5,191 nt of DNA from Gammaproteobacteria bacterium UBA5338 (GTDB taxonomy: Bacteria > Pseudomonadota > Gammaproteobacteria > Pseudomonadales > UBA5862): NCBI GenBank assembly GCA_002408105.1, contig DHQM01000022.1, forward strand, positions 4,893 through 10,083, written 5' to 3'. The notes below the pieces were generated by a model that searched no databases, was not told where the DNA came from, and saw only the letters and a list, made by a program, of their open reading frames with translations. Shown here piece after piece: positions 1-4,895 of this stretch. The stretch's first letter is position 1; every line of letters starts with the position of its first letter. The translations under genes were made by a program, and so were the position numbers.

Positions 1-152
1 ACGCCGAAGCCGCCGCGAACACCGCCTGGGCGTTGGTCCATGGCCTGGCCCACATCGGGCGCGCCATCTGCCCCGACTGGAGTCCGCAAGAGGTGCAAGG
101 GCTCGCAAGCGAGTCGATGCACCTCTTGCTGCGCGGCCTGACCCGTCCCTGA
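1..152 (+). CDS. TetR-family transcriptional regulator, C-terminal end (partial)
   Basis: Only the last 49 codons are present, read in frame from base 3 and ending at TGA 150-152; the 5' part lies outside the window. The visible peptide starts AEAANTAWALVHGLAHIGRA and ends MHLLLRGLTRP. The AWALVHGLA segment is the typical motif of the C-terminal ligand-binding and dimerisation domain of TetR regulators of the WHG subgroup, and the closing LLLRGL helix is also usual there. The DNA-binding helix-turn-helix would be upstream and cannot be seen, so target and ligand are unknown. It points the same way as the two membrane-protein genes that follow about 100 bases downstream; local regulation of them is possible, but no operator for it was recognised. 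The family call rests on a short fragment. Confidence 0.72.
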   Translation, partial: AEAAANTAWALVHGLAHIGRAICPDWSPQEVQGLASESMHLLLRGLTRP

Positions 153-238
153 TCGTCCCGCTCCGGCACGCCGGCTTGCACCTGTGCCCAAAACCCGCAC
201 AATCAAGGCCCTGCCAGTCTCCGCCAACCCAATGTCAC

Positions 239-243
239 GAGGG
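239..243 (+). promoter_or_regulatory. Ribosome binding site choosing the ATG at 256
   Basis: GAGGG lies 12 bases before ATG 256. The spacing is longer than ideal, but neither the in-frame GTG at 184 nor the ATG at 232 has a purine-rich stretch at a usable distance. Starting at 256 also puts a clean signal sequence at the N-terminus, so this site is taken to set the start of the bactofilin-like gene. Confidence 0.45.
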
Positions 244-255
244 ACCATAGACGCG

Positions 256-1434
256 ATGGTTAGCCGCCAACTTGGTCTCAGATGGCAGGGCGTTCTCGTC
301 GCCTCAGCCCTGATGATCCTGTCGACCGCCGCCTGTGCCCTACAACTTCAGTGGGCAGAGTCCATCGAACGGCTCACCCCCGCTGCAGACGACCTCTATG
401 CAATGGGCCGGGACATTCGGGTCGGCTCAAGCGTCGAAGGCGACCTGTACGCCCTGGCCCTCGATCTCCAGTCCGACGGCCTGATCGTTGGCGACCTCAC
501 CGTTGCCGCAGGGCAAGCGGAAATCGGCGGCACCATCACGGATGACCTTCGCGCTGCAGGACGCACCCTTGTGGTTCAAGCCGAGGTCAGCGACCACCTG
601 CTGGCGGCCGCGGCCGAGATTGAAGTGCGAGAAAACACCGAGGTCGGGGGCGGTGCCTTGCTCACAGGGCGCACAGTGGCAATGCACGGGCGCATTGTTG
701 GCGACCTGCGGGTGTTCGCCCGTCGGGTTCAGATCGATGGCACAGTCGACGGCAACCTGCATGTGCGGGCCGAAAGCGTAGACCTGACAGGCGCCACCAT
801 CGGTGGGGACCTTGTACTGGAATCCCCCGGTGAAGTCGACGTGAAGGGCGCCGCCATCGGCGGCGCTGTCACCCAGACCCGCATCGACCCACTGCACCCG
901 TCATCGGACGGGGCGGACACAAACCGGTGGCCTGGGGCAGCGCACTGGATCGGCGTGCTGCTCGTCGCCGCCCTGCTCGCGTGGAAACTCCCAGAGCCGA
1001 TCAGTGCCACCGTGGCCGGCATCGACCGAGGCGTGCTGCGAGCCCTGGGGCTCGGCCTGATCGCCGCTGCGGTGCCGCCGGCCACCGTGTTGCTCCTGCT
1101 TTGGATCCCGATCGGCTGGATCGGCGCAATCACGGCGGCGTTGCTGTACCCGCTGTGGCTGCTTGCCGGGGTTTATGTGGGCCTCTTCTGGTTGGCAGAC
1201 GTACTGCTGCGCCGCGTGGGGCCTCGAGCCCCTGGATGGGTGCTTCGAACCCTGGCCTTCACCGGAGTACTGGCGGCAGTGGCACTGCTCGGTGGCATTC
1301 CTTGGGTCGGACGCGCACTTTGGACAGGGGTGTTGCTGATGGGCCTCGGCGGACTCGTGCAGGCCCTGGTTCTCAAGGCGCGCACCCGCCAGCCCCCTGC
1401 ACCACCGAGCCCGGCCCAGCCCCAGGATGGCTGA
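256..1434 (+). CDS. Bactofilin-like repeat protein with C-terminal membrane helices
   Basis: A 392-residue protein of unknown function. Residues 1-28 look like a signal peptide: basic start, hydrophobic core GVLVASALMILSTAA, then A-C-A before LQLQW. Cys27 is a poor lipobox match because Thr, not Leu, is at -3. Residues about 45-207 are repeats of roughly 17-20 residues with the pattern v.v.G.v.GDL.a.a (GDLYA 62-66, GDLTV 79-83, DDLRA 96-100, GDLRV 149-153, GNLHV 166-170, GGDLV 183-187). This is characteristic of polymer-forming (bactofilin-like) right-handed beta-helices. From about 228 there are four to five hydrophobic segments (about 231-243, 263-286, 289-313, 333-349, 354-373), then a Pro-rich tail. 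The layout signal peptide, exported beta-helix, membrane anchor fits envelope proteins annotated 'polymer-forming cytoskeletal', unlike cytosolic bactofilins, which lack the signal and helices. An upstream GTG at 184 could add 24 residues, but that would bury the signal peptide. It is probably co-transcribed with the small membrane protein gene 30 bases downstream. Confidence 0.8.
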   Translation: MVSRQLGLRWQGVLVASALMILSTAACALQLQWAESIERLTPAADDLYAMGRDIRVGSSVEGDLYALALDLQSDGLIVGDLTVAAGQAEIGGTITDDLRAAGRTLVVQAEVSDHLLAAAAEIEVRENTEVGGGALLTGRTVAMHGRIVGDLRVFARRVQIDGTVDGNLHVRAESVDLTGATIGGDLVLESPGEVDVKGAAIGGAVTQTRIDPLHPSSDGADTNRWPGAAHWIGVLLVAALLAWKLPEPISATVAGIDRGVLRALGLGLIAAAVPPATVLLLLWIPIGWIGAITAALLYPLWLLAGVYVGLFWLADVLLRRVGPRAPGWVLRTLAFTGVLAAVALLGGIPWVGRALWTGVLLMGLGGLVQALVLKARTRQPPAPPSPAQPQDG

Positions 1435-1464
1435 ACCAGTCCCAACCCAGAACAGGAGCACCCC

Positions 1465-1860
1465 ATGTGGACACTGATGCCCTTCGGCTTGATCTACCTT
1501 GGCCTTGGCTTCTGGTGTCTGGCGGCCCCAGAGATCGCCGCCGGAGGCATCGATTACCTACTGCAATCCGATACCGCCCGCGCCGAGTTCATCACCATCT
1601 ACGGCGGCCTGGATCTCGGCGTCGGCCTCGCAATGCTGTGGTGTGGCTGGATTCCGCGGCTGCGCCTCGGCGCCCTGGTGTTCAGCGCAATTTTCTCGCT
1701 GTGCATCGCGTTGACCCGTTCCGCAACACTGCTGGCATACTCGACCTCGTCTCTGCTCGTGCAGTTGGCCGTGGTTGAGTGGCTTGCGGCCATCGCACTC
1801 GGCATCCATGCCCTGTGGTTGTGGCGCAATGAACCCAGCGAAGCGATTGATATCAAATGA
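1465..1860 (+). CDS. DUF4345-like small membrane protein
   Basis: A 131-residue protein with four predicted membrane helices (about 4-21, 44-62, 67-84 and 97-120) and a short polar C-terminus. The order of landmarks resembles the DUF4345 family: an N-terminal helix ending in APE, a loop with a conserved-looking S-x-x-x-R-x-E (Ser35, Arg39, Glu41), then YGGLDLGVGLAML at the start of helix two. The role of the family is not known. The start is well supported: AGGAG at 1454-1458 lies six bases before ATG 1465. The gene follows the bactofilin-like gene by 30 bases with no terminator, so a shared transcript is likely. Oddly, its last codons (encoding the end of EAIDIK) and TGA at 1858-1860 lie inside the inverted-repeat operator of the downstream toxin-antitoxin module. 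Family assignment is from pattern only. Confidence 0.75.
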   Translation: MWTLMPFGLIYLGLGFWCLAAPEIAAGGIDYLLQSDTARAEFITIYGGLDLGVGLAMLWCGWIPRLRLGALVFSAIFSLCIALTRSATLLAYSTSSLLVQLAVVEWLAAIALGIHALWLWRNEPSEAIDIK

Positions 1861-1891
1861 TACACATTCGTTATTGATGTATCATTTGATG
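1847..1891. repeat. Perfect 13-bp inverted repeat, likely Res-Xre operator
   Basis: ATCAAATGATACA at 1852-1864 is matched exactly by its reverse complement TGTATCATTTGAT at 1878-1890, with a 13-base spacer. Each arm is also nearly palindromic in itself: TATCA-AA-TGATA at 1851-1862 and TATCA-TT-TGATG at 1880-1891, with centres 29 bases apart. TTGATATCAA at 1847-1856 is a further perfect 10-bp palindrome. The block is AT-rich within GC-rich surroundings and sits right before the antitoxin gene. Antitoxins of this family usually repress their own operon by binding such repeats, so two operator sites for the Xre antitoxin or the Xre-RES complex is the natural reading; binding itself is inferred. 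Confidence 0.8.
1857..1885 (+). promoter_or_regulatory. Putative sigma-70 promoter of the toxin-antitoxin operon
   Basis: TATCAT at 1880-1885 matches the -10 consensus at five of six positions, and ATGATA at 1857-1862 matches the -35 consensus at four of six, separated by 17 bases. Each box falls in one arm of the inverted repeat, so a protein bound there would block polymerase. The expected start, about seven bases after the -10 box, is near 1892-1894, at or next to the antitoxin ATG. A better -35 match, TTGATA at 1847-1852, has no good -10 box at the right distance. Confidence 0.5.
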
Positions 1892-1893
1892 CA

Positions 1894-2307
1894 ATGAAAC
1901 AGTCTGCCAATCTCGCACTGAACAACCACGCAGTCGCGCCGTCAGAACAGGCGGGTGCGGCGTTGCGCACTTTTTTTCGCATCGCGACGGCCTGGCGCCT
2001 GAGCCACGCCAATGCGGAAACCCTGCTGGGCGTGTCTCACCCCACCTACATGCGCTGGCGCGCCAACCCGAACAACGCCAGGCTTGGGCCCAACACCCTG
2101 GAACGGCTGTCGTATCTGTTTGGGATTTACAAAAACCTACAAGTGCTGCTACCAGACCCGGAAGCCGCAGACCAATGGGTGCACCGCCCCAACAGCGCGT
2201 TGTTGTTCCAGGGCCAGACGCCCATGCAGCGCATGCTCGGTGGCCAAGTCGCAGACCTGTACCAGGTTCGCCGGCACCTCGATGCGGCACGGGGTCTGTG
2301 GTCTTGA
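1894..2307 (+). CDS. xre: Xre/MbcA/ParS-family (DUF2384) antitoxin of a Res-Xre module
   Basis: A 137-residue antitoxin that should neutralise the RES toxin encoded next and repress the operon. Residues about 22-80 form the Xre-like helix-turn-helix region (AWRLSHANAETLLGVSHPTY, then MRWRANP), with an intervening LGPNTLERLSYLFGIYKNLQ. Residues about 87-137 are the DUF2384 toxin-binding domain: a Trp (95), then FQGQTPMQRMLGG (105-117), DLYQVRRHLDAARGLWS to the end. That closing pattern (ml.G...dl..vr..Lda.rg.w) is highly typical of MbcA/ParS/Xre antitoxins, and the length is normal. ATG 1894 is the first possible standard start after an in-frame TGA (1858-1860, the stop of the upstream gene). 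It has no Shine-Dalgarno sequence, suggesting leaderless translation. The stop overlaps the toxin start in TTGA, so the two are translationally coupled. Confidence 0.93.
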   Translation: MKQSANLALNNHAVAPSEQAGAALRTFFRIATAWRLSHANAETLLGVSHPTYMRWRANPNNARLGPNTLERLSYLFGIYKNLQVLLPDPEAADQWVHRPNSALLFQGQTPMQRMLGGQVADLYQVRRHLDAARGLWS

Positions 2308-2993
2308 ACTGGCCCCGCATTGCGGTGCAGTGGACCCCCAGCCACCGCATCGTCGCCAGCCGCTTTCCTCCGGTCGGACTGTTCGACCGGGTGGCTGACC
2401 CCGCAGACCTGGAAGTGGTGCTGGCCATAGAAAGCATGACCAACGAGCGAATACGCGATGAACTCGGCGACATCCAGCTGGTGGCACCGGGGGACCGCAT
2501 CAGTGGGCCCGGCAGCACACCAATCATGGCTGCATTCACGCACCCCAACCCAGAAGGCAGCCGATTCAGCGACGGCACATTCGGGCTGTACTACTGCGCC
2601 GAGGACCGCGACACTGCCATTCGCGAAACCCAGTATCACTATGGGCGGTTTCTGGCGCAAAGCCAGCAACCACCCATCGAGGTTGACGTGCGCCTGTATA
2701 CGGCCGACCTAAACGGCGAGCTGCGCGACCTGGCCACTGCACCGGAACATGCCCCAGAGCTCCTGGCGCCACACAGTTACACCGCAAGCCAAGCCTTTGG
2801 AAAAGCGCTGCGACAGCACAACGAAAATGGCCTAAGGTACCCTTCGGTGCGGCGCAGGGGTGGTTGGTGCGCGGCGGTGATGCGCCCCAAACTGCTGGGG
2901 CCCGCTCGGCAGAGCGCCCACTTCACGTATTGCTGGGATGGCCAGGCGATCACCGATGTCTATCAAAAGAAGGCGGTTCGGGTGCGCACCTAG
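2304..2993 (+). CDS. res: RES-domain toxin (NAD+-degrading) of a Res-Xre module
   Basis: A 229-residue RES-domain toxin. RES toxins such as MbcT and Res deplete cellular NAD+, by hydrolysis or phosphorolysis, and so arrest or kill the cell. Visible landmarks, counting from TTG 2304: RIVASRFPP (15-23), FDRVADP (27-33), ALTN-like ESMTNERIRDE (43-53), RISGPGS (65-71), SRFSDGTFGLYY (86-97), TAIRETQYH (104-112), YTASQAFGKALR (159-170), then SVRRRGGWCAAV (181-192). The Arg, Tyr, Glu and Ser positions typical of the family (candidates Arg20 or Arg87, Tyr96/97, Glu108, Ser162) are all present, so the enzyme appears intact. The start is uncertain: TTG 2304 gives a four-base overlap with the antitoxin stop and lies nine bases after GGGG 2291-2294; GTG 2298 would add two residues. 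No ATG lies nearby. The weak start may keep toxin below antitoxin. It converges with serA. Confidence 0.92.
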   Translation: MNWPRIAVQWTPSHRIVASRFPPVGLFDRVADPADLEVVLAIESMTNERIRDELGDIQLVAPGDRISGPGSTPIMAAFTHPNPEGSRFSDGTFGLYYCAEDRDTAIRETQYHYGRFLAQSQQPPIEVDVRLYTADLNGELRDLATAPEHAPELLAPHSYTASQAFGKALRQHNENGLRYPSVRRRGGWCAAVMRPKLLGPARQSAHFTYCWDGQAITDVYQKKAVRVRT

Positions 2994-3013
2994 ATACAGA
3001 AACCGCCTGCTTT
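2966..3013. terminator. Hairpin between convergent genes, probable bidirectional terminator
   Basis: AGGCGGTT at 2971-2978 pairs perfectly with AACCGCCT at 3001-3008. After one A/G mismatch the stem continues with AAAG 2966-2969 against CTTT 3010-3013, giving 12 pairs in 13 positions. The 22-base loop contains the perfect palindrome GGTGCGCACC (2981-2990) and the toxin stop codon. The stem lies across both gene ends, where the toxin (stop 2991-2993) and serA (stop from 3015, - strand) converge. On the - strand the stem is followed by a T-rich run (TTCTTTTGAT); on the + strand only by CTTTG, so termination should be stronger for serA. Confidence 0.6.
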
Positions 3014-3014
3014 G

Positions 3015-4187
3015 TCAGTCGACGAAGCGCACACCAATGACACCGTCCACTGCAAGAATTGCATCGCGCAGGCCATCACGCCGCTCGCACTCCACGTCGA
3101 TCAGATTGTAGGCCAAATCGCCACGGCTCTTGTTGAGCATATCCAGCACGTTGATGTTGCGGTCGGCAAGGACGGACAACACCTGGCCCAAAACCTTGGG
3201 CACGTTGCGGTTGGACACTGCGAGTCGGCACCCTGCAGTGCGTTCCAGCACCAAAGTCGGGAAGTTCACCGAATTGCGCACGTTGCCGTTCTCAAGGAAA
3301 TCGATGAGCTGGTCGGCGGCCATGACTGCGCAGTTCTCCTCGGCTTCGGCGGTGCTGGCGCCGATGTGGGGCATCAACAGCGCGCCTGGATGTCCGACGA
3401 GGTTCGGCTCCGGAAAGTCCGTGACATACTGGCGCAGGTACCCCGAGTCGAGGAACTGAGCGACAGCGGCAGTGTCCACGATGCCTTCCCGGGCAAAATT
3501 CAACAGCACCGCCCCTTTGCGGGTGTACGCCAGGGTGTCTTCATTGATCAGGTTTCGGGTCGCCTCAAGCAGCGGCACATGCAGCGATACGAAGTCGGAC
3601 TTGGCGAGCAAAGACTGCAGGTTTTCCATCTTTTCAACCTGGTTGGGCACCCGCCAGGCGGCCTCCACCGACAACGCAGGATCATACCCAAGAACCCGCA
3701 TGCCGAGTTGAATGGCCGCTTCGGTAACCCGCGACCCAATGGCACCAAGCCCGACCACACCCAGGGTTTTGCCCAACAACTCGTGGCCACGAAAGCGCTT
3801 CTTCTCGGCCTCGAGGGTGGCACCCAAAGCCGCTGCATCCCGCACCCCGCGCAGGCCATCGACATACGCAATACCAGGGACGATGCCTCTCGATGACAAC
3901 AACAAGGCGCAAAGAACCAGCTCTTTCACAGCATTGGCGTTCGCCCCTGGGGTATTGAATACAGGGATTCCGCGCTCGCTCAACACATCCACGGGTACGT
4001 TGTTGACACCCGCCCCTGCCCGCGCCACCGCCAACACTGAGTCCGGAATCTCCTCGGGAGACAGCCGGTGGCTGCGCAGCAAGATCGCGTCCGGCTGGGC
4101 GATGTCTGTGGCGACTTCGTAGCGATCGCGCTCAAACCGCTCCAGACCCTTGACGGAGATTTGATTGAATTTCTGAATCCTGTACAT
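3015..4187 (-). CDS. serA: D-3-phosphoglycerate dehydrogenase
   Basis: Catalyses the first committed step of serine synthesis, NAD-dependent oxidation of 3-phosphoglycerate to 3-phosphohydroxypyruvate, in the cytosol. The 390-residue protein has the D-2-hydroxyacid dehydrogenase fold. The N-terminal substrate domain carries RAGAGVNNVPVD (56-67) and NTPGANANAVKELV (78-91). The nucleotide domain has VVGLGAIG (144-151) with Asp169 placed to bind the NAD ribose. The catalytic set Arg233 (NFAREGIVD), Glu260 (DFPEP) and His274 (MPHIGAST) is complete. Residues about 318-390 form a C-terminal ACT domain (NRNVPKVLGQVLSVLADRNI), expected to mediate feedback by serine. It is the short SerA type, about 20 residues under the E. 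coli enzyme. The start at 4187 is favoured over an upstream ATG at 4247 because GGAGG (4194-4198) lies six bases ahead and the homologous N-terminus begins MYRIQ. A separate promoter is likely in the gap behind the adenosyltransferase gene. Confidence 0.96.
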   Translation of the reverse strand: MYRIQKFNQISVKGLERFERDRYEVATDIAQPDAILLRSHRLSPEEIPDSVLAVARAGAGVNNVPVDVLSERGIPVFNTPGANANAVKELVLCALLLSSRGIVPGIAYVDGLRGVRDAAALGATLEAEKKRFRGHELLGKTLGVVGLGAIGSRVTEAAIQLGMRVLGYDPALSVEAAWRVPNQVEKMENLQSLLAKSDFVSLHVPLLEATRNLINEDTLAYTRKGAVLLNFAREGIVDTAAVAQFLDSGYLRQYVTDFPEPNLVGHPGALLMPHIGASTAEAEENCAVMAADQLIDFLENGNVRNSVNFPTLVLERTAGCRLAVSNRNVPKVLGQVLSVLADRNINVLDMLNKSRGDLAYNLIDVECERRDGLRDAILAVDGVIGVRFVD

Positions 4188-4245
4188 CCACAGCCTCCAG
4201 CACAGCCCCAGGCGATGGCCGCAAGGCTTCGTAACAAAGCTACCC

Positions 4246-4274
4246 ATTCTACCGGCCAGGGCCCATTCTTTGAA
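4246..4274 (-). promoter_or_regulatory. Putative sigma-70 promoter for serA
   Basis: On the - strand, TTCAAA (4274-4269) and TAGAAT (4251-4246) are 17 bases apart, matching the -35 and -10 consensus at four and five of six positions. Transcription would start near 4239, giving a leader of about 50 bases before ATG 4187. The 102-base gap otherwise holds only an 8-base direct repeat (AGAATGGG on the - strand, at 4269-4262 and 4250-4243) and the serA ribosome binding site. No terminator for the upstream gene was seen, so readthrough into serA is also possible. Confidence 0.45.
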
Positions 4275-4289
4275 TGAGCAGACATCGCC

Positions 4290-4850
4290 CTACCCATCTT
4301 GCTCCCGGTCGACCCCCCACTGGACCTCGCGCTCAGACGCCTGCCTGGCCACAACGCGGGCGATCACAAACAGCAGATCGGAGAGGCGGTTGAGGTAGAC
4401 CTGGCTCTGGACATTGACCGGCTCGGCTCGCCCGAGACTCACCAATCTGCGCTCTGCACGCCGGCATACGGCGCGCGCCAGGTGGGCCGTCGCGGATCCT
4501 TGGGTGCCGGCGGGCAGGACGAAGTTGCGCAGCGGTGGCAAGGGTGCATTCAACTCTTCGAGGGCCGCTTCAAGCATGGCGACCATGGGCTCGGACACCC
4601 GTGGATCGCCTTCACTGGCCAGTTCACCGCCAAGCTCGAAAAGCTGCTGCTGCACCTCCTCCAGCAAGTGATTCAGAATGTCGGCTGGCTCCAAGTGGCA
4701 GCGCAACAAGCCAACCCAGCAATTTAGCTCGTCAACGGTGCCGATGGTCTCGATTCGCGGGTCGTCCTTGGCCAGGCGCCGGCCTCCTGCGAGACCGGTT
4801 TCTCCCTTGTCACCGCCGCGGGTCGTAATGGATGTCAGCCGGTTGCCCAT
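4290..4850 (-). CDS. PduO-type ATP:cob(I)alamin adenosyltransferase
   Basis: Transfers the adenosyl group of ATP to cob(I)alamin or a related corrinoid, making coenzyme B12 in the cytosol. The 186-residue protein matches the PduO/MMAB family along its length. It has the N-terminal ATP-binding loop ITTRGGDKGETGLAGG (8-23); RIETIGTVDELN (32-43); FVLPAGTQGSATAHLARAVC (110-129); then RRAERR (130-135) and VYLNRLSDLLFVIAR (151-165), which supply the conserved Arg, Glu, Asn and Asp of the active site. Length and motifs indicate a full, working enzyme; it is unrelated in fold to the CobA/BtuR type, so no symbol is given. The start is clear: GGAGG (4859-4855) lies four bases before ATG 4850. It follows a TonB-dependent receptor gene by 45 bases with no promoter or terminator seen, suggesting co-transcription and a link between corrinoid uptake and adenosylation. 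Confidence 0.95.
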   Translation of the reverse strand: MGNRLTSITTRGGDKGETGLAGGRRLAKDDPRIETIGTVDELNCWVGLLRCHLEPADILNHLLEEVQQQLFELGGELASEGDPRVSEPMVAMLEAALEELNAPLPPLRNFVLPAGTQGSATAHLARAVCRRAERRLVSLGRAEPVNVQSQVYLNRLSDLLFVIARVVARQASEREVQWGVDREQDG

Positions 4851-4895
4851 GTGCCCTCCAGTGGGTGTCCCCTGTGTGCAGGTTGGCAGTTGCCG

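Noticed and set aside
162..187. Small GC-rich hairpins (CCGGC-AC-GCCGG-like, GCAC-CT-GTGC) after the TetR stop, as a terminator
   Set aside because: Stems are very short with two-base loops and no T-run follows, so termination is not supported.
171..203. Possible promoter for the bactofilin-like gene: TTGCAC (176-181), 16 bases, CACAAT (198-203)
   Set aside because: Only three and four of six positions match; this is expected by chance in a 100-base gap. Transcription from outside the window or from the TetR gene is equally likely.
184..255. Longer form of the bactofilin-like protein starting at GTG 184
   Set aside because: No ribosome binding site fits it, and it would place 24 polar residues before the signal peptide; ATG 256 is better supported.
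427..897. Long - strand open frame opposite the bactofilin-like gene
   Set aside because: It is a shadow of the repeat-coding region; no ribosome binding site or family motif was seen.
2175..2303. Longer RES toxin reading frame beginning inside the antitoxin gene
   Set aside because: The extra residues are Arg/Pro/Ala-rich shadow translation of the antitoxin gene; RES homology begins at about the TTG at 2304.
3012..3896. Long + strand open frame opposite serA (294 codons)
   Set aside because: It lies entirely within serA, has no recognisable domain and a His/Gln-rich composition typical of antisense shadow frames in GC-rich genes.
4188..4247. SerA starting 20 codons upstream at 4247
   Set aside because: The extension has no family-like sequence, and a strong GGAGG sits six bases before the ATG at 4187, where the homologous N-terminus MYRIQ begins.
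4243..4269. Direct repeat CCCATTCT (4243-4250 and 4262-4269) as a regulator site upstream of serA
   Set aside because: Only two 8-base copies and no known binding motif; one overlaps the -10 box, which is noteworthy but not enough to claim an operator.
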